Assembly: GCA_032127875.1 (NCBI GenBank)
Contig: JAQBHI010000016.1
Span: 1 to 62,005, forward strand
Length of the DNA stretch: 62,005 nucleotides
Direction of reading: 5' to 3'
Source: CADEEV01 sp032127875
GTDB lineage: Bacteria > Acidobacteriota > Vicinamibacteria > Fen-336
The stretch's first letter is position 1. Every line of letters begins with the position of its first letter. This document shows positions 18,275-26,918 of the stretch, in pieces. Both the position numbers and the translations under genes were made by a program. The notes under the pieces were generated by a model. It was not told where the DNA came from, ran no database searches, and saw only the letters and a program-made list of their open reading frames with translations.

Positions 18275-19324
18275 TTGCGTGTCCTGCGGGCCATCCTTGG
18301 CCGACTGCTGTTGGTGGCATTCGGGTGTTTCGTCGCCCTGGCCACGAGCGAGGCCGCATTCAGTCTGTTGCTTTCGGCGCCCGCGCTACTCGTGCGCCTC
18401 CCGGCCACTACCCGCTCTCACCTCGAGGCGTACTATCTGCAGCACGATCGAAAGCTGCTCCAGACCCTGCCCGAGTGCGCCCAGTACGACCCCGGGCTCT
18501 ACTACACGCTGAAGCCGGGGGAGTGCCGCTTCGCCAACCGGGAATTCGACACGCGGCTGCGCGTCAACCGCGCCGGGGTTCGCGACGACGAGGCGTCGCT
18601 CGTCGCCCCCGAGGTGATCGTCCTCGGCGACAGCTTTGCGATGGGCTGGGGCGTCGAGCAAGACCAGAGCTTTCCCGAAGTGCTCGAGCGGCGGCTCGGG
18701 CGCAGGCTGCTGAACGCCGGGGTTCCCTCATACGGGACGGTGCGCGAGATGCAACTGATGGACCGAGTCGACACCTCGCGGCTGCGCTGCCTGGTGATTC
18801 AGTACGACGACAACGATGCCGAGGAAAACCGGCGCTTCCTGCACGAGGGCAACGTCCTTCCGATCGGCTCCCCGCGCCATTACCGACAGGATCTGCTGCG
18901 CGCGGAGCGGCGCCGTCGCTACTGGTTTCCCAAGATGAGCTTCGAGATCGTGCGTGGAATTCTTCGACCGCTGCCGTTGCCAGCGTCTCCGGAGGGTGGA
19001 CCCCGGGAGGAAGCACACTGGTTCCTGAATGCGCTGCTGCACGCTGGGCACACCGAACTGCGAGGCGTGCAGATTGTCGTGGCGCAGATCAGCCCGGGCC
19101 GCGTCGTGAACGGAGCCTTCAACGCCGCACTGATGAAGGAGATTTCGCTTCGGGATCAACCGGCCTTCGTGCAGCGTATCCAGGGTGTCGATCTCACCGG
19201 CACGCTTGGTCGGGGCGACTACTGGGCGCTCGACGATCACCTGCGGCCGTCGGGTCACCAGAAGGTGGCGGCTGCCCTGGCCGACGTCGTGCAGGCCGCA
19301 ATCGATCGCTCCGCTCCCCGCTAG
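18275..19324 (+). CDS. SGNH/GDSL-type hydrolase, membrane-anchored
   Basis: The 349-residue protein begins with an N-terminal signal-anchor (LLLVAFGCFVALATSEAAF). It then shows the SGNH blocks: PEVIVLGDSFAMGWGVEQDQ carries the nucleophile Ser at about residue 119, LNAGVPSYGTVREMQ holds the oxyanion Gly, and DDHLRPSGHQ near the C-terminus carries the Asp/His pair. Such proteins are extracytoplasmic esterases or O-acetyl hydrolases/transferases acting on envelope sugars. The gene lies just outside the island. Its stop overlaps that of the convergent arfB-like gene by four bases. Substrate unknown. Confidence 0.82.
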   Translation: MRVLRAILGRLLLVAFGCFVALATSEAAFSLLLSAPALLVRLPATTRSHLEAYYLQHDRKLLQTLPECAQYDPGLYYTLKPGECRFANREFDTRLRVNRAGVRDDEASLVAPEVIVLGDSFAMGWGVEQDQSFPEVLERRLGRRLLNAGVPSYGTVREMQLMDRVDTSRLRCLVIQYDDNDAEENRRFLHEGNVLPIGSPRHYRQDLLRAERRRRYWFPKMSFEIVRGILRPLPLPASPEGGPREEAHWFLNALLHAGHTELRGVQIVVAQISPGRVVNGAFNAALMKEISLRDQPAFVQRIQGVDLTGTLGRGDYWALDDHLRPSGHQKVAAALADVVQAAIDRSAPR

Positions 19325-19749
19325 TCCTCCGTCGGCGCTCGGCGCAGGGCCTTACGCGCTGCTGCCTTGCGCTTCGCGCGCAGGCGGGCCTCGCGCGATC
19401 CGCCCGTGGGACGCGTGCGGCGCCGCTGCTTCGGTTCGAGGAGTGCCCGGCCAATCAGATCGCGCAGCTTCTTCTGGGCATCCACGAGGTTGCGCCACTG
19501 GTCGCGAGTCCGCTGGCTGGTGACCAGCAGCCGGCCATCGGAATCACGGCGCCCCCCGCAGAGCCGTTCCAGCCGTTGGCGCGCCCCGGTCGTCAGGCCC
19601 AAGATCCCGTCCAGGTTCACGCGCAACTCGACCTTCGAGGCGACCTTGTTGACGTTTTGTCCGCCCGGACCGGAGGAGCGGACGGCGCGGAAGCGCAGCG
19701 CCGCCTCGGGGATGACAACACCGCCGGCGATGCGCAGTGGCCCGGGCAT
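19321..19749 (-). CDS. arfB: Peptidyl-tRNA hydrolase ArfB (GGQ release factor)
   Basis: The 142-residue protein has the release-factor GGQ at residues 29-31 within RAVRSSGPGGQNVNKVASKV, then a compact catalytic domain (SQRTRDQWRNLVDAQKKLR) and a very basic C-terminal tail (REARLRAKRKAAARKALRR). The tail in ArfB/YaeJ enters the empty mRNA channel of stalled ribosomes so that GGQ can release the nascent chain. The protein is of normal ArfB length and lacks codon-recognition domains. It starts 24 bases after the stop of the aminotransferase gene and may share its transcript. Confidence 0.92.
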   Translation of the reverse strand: MPGPLRIAGGVVIPEAALRFRAVRSSGPGGQNVNKVASKVELRVNLDGILGLTTGARQRLERLCGGRRDSDGRLLVTSQRTRDQWRNLVDAQKKLRDLIGRALLEPKQRRRTRPTGGSREARLRAKRKAAARKALRRAPTED

Positions 19750-19773
19750 CCGCGCGAGCTCAGCCGCCGAACG

Positions 19774-20970
19774 TCACTGCTTCGAGTACGCGCACAGCGC
19801 CGCAGCGAGCACGTCGACCGAGGCCCGCAGATCGCTGGTGTTCAGGACGTAGGCGATGCGCACTTCGTCGAGGCCGAGGCCGGCTGTCGCATAGAAGCCG
19901 GGCGCCGGGGCGACCATCACGGTCGCGCCCTGGTGCTGGAAGTCGGCCAGCAGGAAACGCGCGAAGTCGTCGCTGTCGCGGATCGGCAGCCGGGCTATGA
20001 AGTAGAAGGCGCCCTCGGGCTTGCGCAGGAACACGCCCGGAATCGCCGAGAGCCCTTCGAAGAGGATGTCGCGGCGCTTCTGGTACTCGGAGATGACGCC
20101 AGCAGTGTAGTCCGGGCCGAGCTCCGTGAGGCCAACGGCGATCGCTTGCGCGAGCCCCGGGGGCGAGAGTCGCCCCTGCGCCATGCGCAGGCAGGCGCCG
20201 TAGACCTCGGCGTTGCGCGTCGCGAGCGCTCCCAGGCGGATGCCGCAGGCGCTGTAGCGCTTCGACAGGCTGTCGATCAGGATCACCTGTGACTCGAAGC
20301 CGGCCAGTTCGAGAGCGCTCTCGGCCTTGCCGCCGTCGTAGACGAACTCGCGGTAGACCTCGTCGGAGATGAAGAACAGGCCGCGCTGGCGGCACAACTC
20401 GGCTACGGCCAGGAGTTCCTCGCGCGAGTAGACGGCGCCGGTCGGGTTGCTCGGGTTGCACAGCAGCACGGCCCGCGTGCGGGGCGTCACGGCGCGCTCC
20501 CAGCTCTCACGGGGCGGGAGATGGAAGCCGTCCTCGGCCCGCGCGGTGAGCGCCACCAGCCGCAGCCCGGCCATCGTCGCGAAGGCCTGGTAGTTCGCGT
20601 AGAAGGGCTCGACCACCAGCACCTCGTCGCCTTCGCCGCCGACGGCGAGCAGCGCGAACAAGAGCGCCTCGCTGCCGCCGGTGGTTGCGATCAGCTCGCC
20701 GGGGCCTAGAGCAATGCCGAGGCGTCGGTAGTACTCGCCGAGTGCCTCCAGGAACTCAGGCGTGCCGCCCGAGGGCGAGTAGGCGAGCACCTTGTCCTGG
20801 ATCCGCGCCAGCCGTGCGCGCAGCGCCGGCGGCGTCTCGATGTCGGGCTGGCCGATGTTCAGGTGGTAGACGTGAACACCGCGCTGCCTGGCCGCGTCCG
20901 CGAGCGGCATCAGCCTGCGGATCGGTGAGGCGGGCATGAGCCGGCCCCGGGCCGAAACCTGGGGAATCAT
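19774..20970 (-). CDS. Class I/II PLP-dependent aminotransferase
   Basis: The 398-residue protein is a fold-type-I aminotransferase. It shows LNIGQPDIETP, AYSPSGGTPEFLEALGEYYR, ATTGGSEALLFALLAV (PLP phosphate region), LLCNPSNPTGAVYSREELL with the conserved Asn, and FISDEVYREFVYDG with the Asp/Tyr pair. The Schiff-base Lys in DSLSKRYSACGIR is near residue 236, and VRIAYVLN carries the substrate-binding Arg. These are the marks of an aspartate-like aminotransferase, but the amino donor cannot be decided. All catalytic residues are intact. It is transcribed in the same direction as arfB and the phosphodiesterase-like lipoprotein upstream of it. Confidence 0.9.
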   Translation of the reverse strand: MIPQVSARGRLMPASPIRRLMPLADAARQRGVHVYHLNIGQPDIETPPALRARLARIQDKVLAYSPSGGTPEFLEALGEYYRRLGIALGPGELIATTGGSEALLFALLAVGGEGDEVLVVEPFYANYQAFATMAGLRLVALTARAEDGFHLPPRESWERAVTPRTRAVLLCNPSNPTGAVYSREELLAVAELCRQRGLFFISDEVYREFVYDGGKAESALELAGFESQVILIDSLSKRYSACGIRLGALATRNAEVYGACLRMAQGRLSPPGLAQAIAVGLTELGPDYTAGVISEYQKRRDILFEGLSAIPGVFLRKPEGAFYFIARLPIRDSDDFARFLLADFQHQGATVMVAPAPGFYATAGLGLDEVRIAYVLNTSDLRASVDVLAAALCAYSKQ

Positions 20971-20997
20971 GCCTGCGATTCTACGGCACTCCCGGTC

Positions 20998-22641
20998 TCA
21001 TTCGGCGATGTAGCCCAGCGCCTTGAACTGCTCACGCAGGTCGGCGTCCCCCTCGCTCTCGCGCGACACCGGGGGCGCATCGCGCCGACCGTAGCTCGCG
21101 ATGGGCGCCGGCCTGCGCCGGTCGGGCCGCGCCAGAAGCTGCGTGGGCAGGCTGCCGGGCATGTCCTCGGCTAGTGGCAGCCCGAGCATGTCGAGCCAGA
21201 GCGGCACCAGGTCGGTGACGGAGATGGGCTTTCCTTGCAAGCCGTGCTGGAACCCGGGACCGCCGACGATATAGACGCCCTCCAGCTCATGGTAGGCCTG
21301 CGAGCGCCGCTCGCCGTCCTTGTGCCGGACGTAGCTCCGAAAGCCGTGGTCGCTCACGATCATGAACACCGTCCCCTGGGGCGCCGCGGCCTGGTAGCGG
21401 CCGAGCAGCTCGTCGAGATACACGTAGTAGCTGTCGATGATTGTGCCGTAGTAGCGGCGATCATCCGCCTCCAAGGGCGTCACGGATTCCTCCGGGGCGC
21501 GCGCGAACCAGAAGGCGTGTTGGGCGTGATCGGACCCCCGCAGATACAGGAAGAACAGATCGGGCGAGAGCGCGCTCAGCAGCCGAAGCCCGGCCTCTGC
21601 GAGCGCCCCGTCGCGAAGATACGCGCGCAGGAAGCGCGTTTCGACCAGCTCCAGGCGAGCGCGCAACGGGTCCCCCTCCCGGAGCTGCGCGCGCCACTCC
21701 GTGTCGAGCGGCAAGGTGGTGAAACGCCGACTCTCCGCGCGGTAGCGTGCACGCCGCTGCCGGAACACGTCTTCGAACGGGCCTTGCAGGGCCGGCGGGA
21801 AAAAGGCCTGCGCCCGCTCTTCGCCCGTCACCTCTTTCCAGGGCGTCGAGCGATCGGAAAGCATGAAGCCGGCCACGGGATCCACGGGCCACGTCACGAA
21901 CCAGCCCGCGACGCCGACGGTGGCCGCCTGTCGTTCGCTCGCGATGTCCCAGATCCGCTTGGTGCGGACCTCGGTCGAGTTCACGAGCCGCCGCTCGGCG
22001 TCGACGAAGCCCCAGATCTGGTGATCCCTGGGCTTGTGCCCCGAGGCGATCGTGGTCCACACGACCGGAGACAACATCGGCTTGATCGAGAGCAACGTCC
22101 CCCGCACGCCGCCGCGCACCAGGGCGTCGATGTGCGGCAGGCGGCCCGCCGCGAGGAGCGGGTCGAGGATTCGGAAGCTGAGCCCGTCGAGGCCGAACAC
22201 GATCAGCTTCGGCTTGTGTACTTCCTCGATGATCTCCAGGGTCTCGATCGTCAGGTCGGCGTGTTCGAAGCTGAGGCGCAGCCAATCCGTGGCGCCCAGT
22301 TCGGCGTCGCCATAGCGCAACTCGCGACGGAAGGCGCCAGCACCCGCGGACAGGCTCGCCTGGGCGATGGGCCGCGGCGCCCCGTGATCCATGCTCGAGA
22401 CCTGGACCACGACGGGGCCCGCTCCGGAGGAACCTTGGATGCGAAGCCGAAGCGCGCTCGAGCGGTGTCGCAGCAACAGGCACTCGGCGGCGCCGCTCAC
22501 GTGAGCGCGGGTCACGGCTGGCGTGCCTTCGGTGCGCACGCGACCCGTCCAGACACCACGCGCGGGCCGATCGCCAGGCTGGCAGCCAGCAACAGCGAGC
22601 AGCACCAGGCAACTGGCCGCGGCACGTCCGGCGCTTCTCAC
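20998..22641 (-). CDS. Lipoprotein alkaline-phosphatase-superfamily phosphodiesterase
   Basis: The 547-residue product starts with a lipoprotein signal (Arg-containing n-region, lipobox VAGC with Cys20) and has an N-terminal beta-rich domain to about 150. The metal-dependent phosphodiesterase domain follows: KLIVFGLDGLSFRILDPLLA, then TLLSIKPMLSPVVWTTIASG, where Thr is the expected nucleophile (WTT), FFLYLRGSDHAQHAFWFAR and FMIVSDHGFRSY. It should sit on the outer face of the inner or outer membrane. The C-terminus ends EQFKALGYIAE, a tail shared with the next lipoprotein upstream. A TTG 36 bases further out is an alternative start, but GTG gives the better signal peptide. Substrate unknown. 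Confidence 0.83.
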   Translation of the reverse strand: MRSAGRAAASCLVLLAVAGCQPGDRPARGVWTGRVRTEGTPAVTRAHVSGAAECLLLRHRSSALRLRIQGSSGAGPVVVQVSSMDHGAPRPIAQASLSAGAGAFRRELRYGDAELGATDWLRLSFEHADLTIETLEIIEEVHKPKLIVFGLDGLSFRILDPLLAAGRLPHIDALVRGGVRGTLLSIKPMLSPVVWTTIASGHKPRDHQIWGFVDAERRLVNSTEVRTKRIWDIASERQAATVGVAGWFVTWPVDPVAGFMLSDRSTPWKEVTGEERAQAFFPPALQGPFEDVFRQRRARYRAESRRFTTLPLDTEWRAQLREGDPLRARLELVETRFLRAYLRDGALAEAGLRLLSALSPDLFFLYLRGSDHAQHAFWFARAPEESVTPLEADDRRYYGTIIDSYYVYLDELLGRYQAAAPQGTVFMIVSDHGFRSYVRHKDGERRSQAYHELEGVYIVGGPGFQHGLQGKPISVTDLVPLWLDMLGLPLAEDMPGSLPTQLLARPDRRRPAPIASYGRRDAPPVSRESEGDADLREQFKALGYIAE

Positions 22642-22700
22642 GTCGCGGACGTTAGCGGCGCCCGCGGTCGCCGTCAAACGACGCCAGCGGAGCGCAGGAT

Positions 22701-22929
22701 TCGACTCCGGACGGCTACGGTCGGGGTCAGGCGTACCAGGATTCCGGCCAGGCGCTTCAAATCGGCGCGGGAGTTGTCGTGCGCGCGGGCGGCCGCTGGG
22801 CCGGTTTTGCCGAAGTCCGCGGCACGCTGATCGCCGCCGGCGGCTACGACTCGCCCTAGCTCGACCTGCCGCTGCACATTGGAGTGCGCCCGGACCTGCG
22901 CTAGCTCGACCGGGCGGAGGTCCTCGCGA
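22701..22929 (+). pseudogene. ASPIC/UnbV-domain remnant
   Basis: On the plus strand, one frame without a start reads QALQIGAGVVVRAGGRWAGF, then AEVRGTLIAAGGYDSP, TAG, LDLPLHIGVRPDLR, TAG. The pattern IGA-VxVRAGGRW ... GGY.S. ... LHIG is that of the ASPIC/UnbV module found at the C-terminus of FG-GAP/CRTAC1-like secreted proteins. Two stops and the absence of the propeller part show that it is a fragment. It lies in the gap between two minus-strand lipoprotein genes, in the opposite direction. Confidence 0.5.
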
Positions 22930-22940
22930 AAAGCCCCCGG

Positions 22941-25211
22941 CTACTGGACGTAGCCGAGCGCCTTCAGGTTTTCCTGCTGCTCGGGCGTCAGCTCAACAGC
23001 AGCGGCCACGCCTTCGAGCCGACGCGACAGGATCCAGGCCGCCAGGGCCTGACGGTAGTATGCAGCGCGTATCGGCTGCTGGGTCGCAAGGTCTTTCTGC
23101 TCGCCCGGGTCGCTGCTGAGATCGTAGAGCTCGACGTTTCCGGTGGCTGTATCGAAGATGGCCTTGGTGGCGCCCTCCCGAACCGCGTAGCGCGGCTCCG
23201 AGCCGCGGTCGCGAGAGACGACCGCGCGACGGCCGGCAGCGCCCACCGCCACGGGCAGGAGACTCTGCGTGCGAAAGGCCGGCCGCGCAGCCACGCTCCG
23301 CCAGAGCCCCAGCGCATCGACGATCGTAGGAGCCAGATCGCTCAAGCTCACGAACTCCCGAATCCGGACGCCGGCGGGTCCGGCGCCTCGAGGGAAGCGA
23401 ATGATGAGCGGCACGTGCGTCTCCTCTTCGTAGACGAGCACCTCATGCCCGATGTGGCCATGCTCCCAGAAGGCCTCGCCGTGGTCGGCTGCGACGATCA
23501 GAACGGTCTTTTCTAGCAACCCGGTTTCCTCGAGCTTGCGTCGCAGCGCGCCGAGCTCCTGGTCCACGTATGCGAGGTTGCCATCGTAGAGCCGCGCCCA
23601 GTGTTCGATCTCCGCCGGGAGCGCCGGGCGCCGCCGAGCGTCGATGGCCAGGATCAGGTAGATCTCGTCGCGCATCGCTTTCGGGATCGGGCCGCCCGAT
23701 CCGAAGGCCGTGTCGAAGGGCGCGGGGGGATCGTAGGGGAAATGCGGTTCGCGGAAGTGCAGCCAGGCGAAGAAGCGGCGCTCGCGATTCGCCTCGAGCC
23801 AGGGGTAGGCCGTGGCGCGGAAGCGGCCGGCCTGTGTCGGGTCGAAGGCCGACGTGTAGAGTTCCTGGAAATCCGCGAAGCTGCGGTCGAAGCCGCGCGA
23901 ACGTCCCACCACGCCGTTCGCGACGAAGGCGCCCGTGTGGATGCCCCGGGCCGTGAGCACGTCCGCGAGCGACAGCGCCGACGGCATCTTTCTGCCACGC
24001 AGGTCGATGCTGCCGTGCTCGTCGGGATCCAGCGACGTGAACAGCGACGACATCGCCGGCAGCGTGTACACCGCCGGCGTGTAGGCGCGCTCGAAGAGCA
24101 CGCCCTCGGCTGCCAGGCGATCGATCTCGGGGGTCGTCTGGCGCGAGTAGCCGTAGCAGGAGAGGTGCTTGGCGGCGGCCGCGTCGAGGATCACGAGCAT
24201 CACGTTCATGCCGGTGAGCGCCTCGCGCAACGGGTCGGCCAGCGCCTCGTCCTGCGCTTCCCGGGTCGGGACGGCGAGCTGGTCGTGATCGACATCGCCC
24301 ATCACTCGCGGCGCCCCCCAGGCCGCGCGCGTTTCCGGGACGCCCTCCACCTGGAAACTCAGGAACGCCAGTCCCTGGCCGGGCAGGGGCACCCGCACCT
24401 CCCGAGCGCCGCTGCGCGCCGGGCCCCGCCACAACTCTCGTTCGCCGGCTGGGGTCGTGGCAAAGCTCACGCGGAGCGTGGCGCCGCTTGCGGGCGAGCT
24501 TGCCGCGAGCCCCGGCGAGAAGCGCAACTCCTCGCCGGCCGCAAACTCCAGGGCGTAACGCAAGCTTCCGGGCCCCTGGATCACGCTCGAAAGACCGTTC
24601 GCAGATGTCTCCAGCGCCAGAGGCGGGAGCAGCTCCGCGCGGCCAGCGAGGGCGGCGAGGCCGGCGTCGCCCGTTACGCCGCTCGTCAGCGAGTAGAAGG
24701 CCGCGGCGATCTGGCCCCCGTACGGCCGCGCGTGCCGGGCCGCGCCACGAAAGCGCAGGCTCAGTTCGTTGTCCCGCGGCGGGGCCGGAGTCTCGGGCAG
24801 GTCGAGCAGATAGCGATGCCGGCTGCGGATGAGCGCGAGTGGCGCCAGGCGTCGCCCGTTGTAACGGACCCGCGCCATGAGTCGCTTGGTTCCCTTGTAG
24901 GGCGCCAGCTCGAGGACCACGCGGCGCGCGGCGCCGGGTTCGCCGCCGACGCGCAGCGTCACGTTCGGGCGACTCAGGAGGAAGACCTCGCTGCTCGCGC
25001 TCTCGACAGGCTTGACGAAGCCCTCGACCTGGAAGCGCGCGGCGCCCGGCGTGCCGAAGGCCGCGTGCTGGTAGGCGCCGCTGGCGTCGGCGGTCCACGC
25101 CAGCCGTGCCAGGTCGTGGACTACGCGGAGCGGCGCTTCGCGGCGGCTGTCACCAGCGCAGCCGGCCAGGCCCGCGACCAGCGCCAGGACAAAACCAGGG
25201 AAACGGCGCAT
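22941..25211 (-). CDS. Lipoprotein sulfatase-superfamily protein with N-terminal sandwich domain
   Basis: The 756-residue protein starts at MRRFPGFVLALVAGLAGC (lipobox LAGC) and has about 370 residues of beta-rich sequence before a sulfatase-like domain. That domain shows NVMLVILDAAAAKHLSCYGY, TTPEIDRLAAEGVLFERAYT, VYTLPAMSSLFTSLDPDEHG, WLHFREPHFPYDPP and TVLIVAADHGEAFWEHGHIG. The nucleophile position reads YTLPAMSS, without the Cys-x-Pro-x-Arg of formylglycine sulfatases. The usual second acidic/Arg residues after ILD are AAAAK. It is therefore probably a phosphohydrolase or phosphotransferase-type relative, or catalytically altered. It ends ENLKALGYVQ, like its neighbour. Its substrate is unknown and should be extracytoplasmic. 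Confidence 0.83.
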   Translation of the reverse strand: MRRFPGFVLALVAGLAGCAGDSRREAPLRVVHDLARLAWTADASGAYQHAAFGTPGAARFQVEGFVKPVESASSEVFLLSRPNVTLRVGGEPGAARRVVLELAPYKGTKRLMARVRYNGRRLAPLALIRSRHRYLLDLPETPAPPRDNELSLRFRGAARHARPYGGQIAAAFYSLTSGVTGDAGLAALAGRAELLPPLALETSANGLSSVIQGPGSLRYALEFAAGEELRFSPGLAASSPASGATLRVSFATTPAGERELWRGPARSGAREVRVPLPGQGLAFLSFQVEGVPETRAAWGAPRVMGDVDHDQLAVPTREAQDEALADPLREALTGMNVMLVILDAAAAKHLSCYGYSRQTTPEIDRLAAEGVLFERAYTPAVYTLPAMSSLFTSLDPDEHGSIDLRGRKMPSALSLADVLTARGIHTGAFVANGVVGRSRGFDRSFADFQELYTSAFDPTQAGRFRATAYPWLEANRERRFFAWLHFREPHFPYDPPAPFDTAFGSGGPIPKAMRDEIYLILAIDARRRPALPAEIEHWARLYDGNLAYVDQELGALRRKLEETGLLEKTVLIVAADHGEAFWEHGHIGHEVLVYEEETHVPLIIRFPRGAGPAGVRIREFVSLSDLAPTIVDALGLWRSVAARPAFRTQSLLPVAVGAAGRRAVVSRDRGSEPRYAVREGATKAIFDTATGNVELYDLSSDPGEQKDLATQQPIRAAYYRQALAAWILSRRLEGVAAAVELTPEQQENLKALGYVQ

Positions 25212-25284
25212 CGGCGCGACTTTAGCCGATCCGGGGGGGTACGGACCAGGTCCCGCGATCCGTTCGCGTAGGCCACAGGCGCGC

Positions 25285-26172
25285 TCAGCGTCGTTCGGGC
25301 GTGATCCGCAATTCGACCGTCGTCCCCAGCTTGAGCGGGTTCGGCTCCGCAAAAGCCACCTTGACGGCCAGGATGCGGGTGTCAGTGGGTCGTGCCGGGT
25401 CCTGTGGCTTGAGGCGCCGCAGCGTCACCGAGTCGGGCACTTCCTCGACGCGACCCTTCCAGGCCTGTCCCGGGTAGCCCTCGGCCGTGATCCTGACCGG
25501 CGCGCCGGGTGAGAGGGCTCCGGCATCGGCCTCGTCGGCCTCCGCCTCGATGCGCAGCCGAGCCAGATCCGTGAGCGTCGCGATCCTGTCGCCAGCCTCG
25601 ATCGTCTCCCCCGCGTCCACGTGGCGCAGGATGACGCTGCCCGCGATCGGCGCCAGGACCCGCGTTTTGTCGAGCTGCGCCTGGTAGCGCGTGATCGTGG
25701 CACGCGCCGTTTCACGTCGCGCCAGCGCGATCTCGAGGTCGCGGTTCGCCTGGTCGAGGTCGTGAGCCGCGATGATCTGCTGCTCGGCCAGCCCGCGGCG
25801 GCGCTTCAGGTTGGCTTCGGCGAGACGGATCTCGGCCTCGGCCTCGGCGAGGCGTGCCCGGGACTCGGCGAGCGAGGCCCGCAGCTCATTCGATTCGAGC
25901 TCGGCGATGAGCCCGCCCTTGGCGAGCGTCTGGCCTTCTTCTACCAGAACCCGCACCAGCCGCCCGCCACGCTCCGCACCCACCACGACGTCGGCGCCAG
26001 GGTAGGCGACGACGCGTCCCTCAGCGGCGACCGGGCCCGCTTTCAGGCCCGTGGTGCTGGCGTGTTCCGCTGTCGCCTTCGGCGGCGTGCTCGCGCCGAC
26101 GGCCTGGAACATCGTGGCGGCCAGCAGGCCCGCACCTGCGAGCGCCCACACGGCTGTTTGCGTTTTCATCAT
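25285..26172 (-). CDS. HlyD-family periplasmic adaptor of an ABC exporter
   Basis: The 295-residue protein has a signal peptide (MMKTQTAVWALAGAGLLAAT), a first half-lipoyl strand (RVVAYPGADVVVGAERGG), a coiled-coil hairpin (about residues 95-165, ESRARLAEAEAEIRLAEANL), the second half-lipoyl motif TRVLAPIAGSVILRHVDAGE and beta-barrel domains. It should bridge the MacB/DevC-like permease to an outer-membrane channel, but no TolC homologue is in the window. I chose the internal MM start, which follows an AGGAG; a longer frame would overlap the ATPase stop as ATGA. It is the last gene of the TetR-controlled operon. Confidence 0.85.
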   Translation of the reverse strand: MMKTQTAVWALAGAGLLAATMFQAVGASTPPKATAEHASTTGLKAGPVAAEGRVVAYPGADVVVGAERGGRLVRVLVEEGQTLAKGGLIAELESNELRASLAESRARLAEAEAEIRLAEANLKRRRGLAEQQIIAAHDLDQANRDLEIALARRETARATITRYQAQLDKTRVLAPIAGSVILRHVDAGETIEAGDRIATLTDLARLRIEAEADEADAGALSPGAPVRITAEGYPGQAWKGRVEEVPDSVTLRRLKPQDPARPTDTRILAVKVAFAEPNPLKLGTTVELRITPERR

Positions 26173-26240
26173 CGACCCCCCACTCCTGTCCCTCTCGCCC
26201 TCGTGTGCGGGCGTTCCAACGGCGCTCCGAGCTGGCGTCG

Positions 26241-26918
26241 TCATGCCGCCAGCCGACCGTCGCGTATGCCGACGACGCGGTCCGCGATCTTGCGCACCTT
26301 GGGGTCGTGCGTGACGATCAGCAGACCCTTGCCCTCGCTACGCGCGAGGTCACGGAACAAATCGAGCACCTGTTCGCCGACCGCCGTGTCGAGGTTGGCC
26401 GTGGGTTCGTCGGCCAGCAGCACCCTGGGCGAGCCCGCGAGAGCGCGGGCGATGGCGACGCGCTGCTTCTGCCCGCCCGAAAGGTCGCGGGGCAGGAAAT
26501 GCAGGCGATCGCCGAGGCCGACGCGCTCGAGCACGCGGCGCGCTTCCCGGTGCGCTGCGCCGCCGGGCGTTCCCTTCACGTTCAGCGAGTACTCGACGTT
26601 CTCGAGCGCCGTGAGCGCCGGAAACAGGTTGTACTGCTGGAACACGAAGCCGATCAGGCGTCGGCGCACGTCGCGCAGCTGCTCTGGGTGGCGCGAGGAA
26701 ACGGCCTCCCCCGCGACGCTCACCGCGCCCGACGTCGGCGTCAGGATACAGCCCATGATCGACAGCAGCGTGGTCTTGCCCGAGCCCGACGGCCCCTCGA
26801 GCGCCACGACTTCGGCCGGCTCCACCGCCATCGAGATGCCCCTCAGCACCTCCACCCTTTGCGTGCCCTCTTCGAACACCTTCACGACGTCCTGGACTTC
26901 GAGCACCGTCTCAGCCAC
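26241..26918 (-). CDS. ABC transporter ATP-binding protein, LolD/DevA/MacB class
   Basis: The 225-residue ATPase has Walker A (EGPSGSGKTTLLS), Q-loop (FVFQQYNLFPALTALENVEY), signature LSGGQKQRVAIARALA, Walker B (VLLADEPTANLDTAVGEQV) and the H-loop (LLIVTHDPKVRK). The class serves FtsX-type permeases that extrude lipids, lipoproteins or antibiotics together with an HlyD adaptor, and both partners are in this operon. The GTG start has a clean AAAGGAG eight bases before it and overlaps the DUF962 gene by eight bases. Confidence 0.92.
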   Translation of the reverse strand: MAETVLEVQDVVKVFEEGTQRVEVLRGISMAVEPAEVVALEGPSGSGKTTLLSIMGCILTPTSGAVSVAGEAVSSRHPEQLRDVRRRLIGFVFQQYNLFPALTALENVEYSLNVKGTPGGAAHREARRVLERVGLGDRLHFLPRDLSGGQKQRVAIARALAGSPRVLLADEPTANLDTAVGEQVLDLFRDLARSEGKGLLIVTHDPKVRKIADRVVGIRDGRLAA

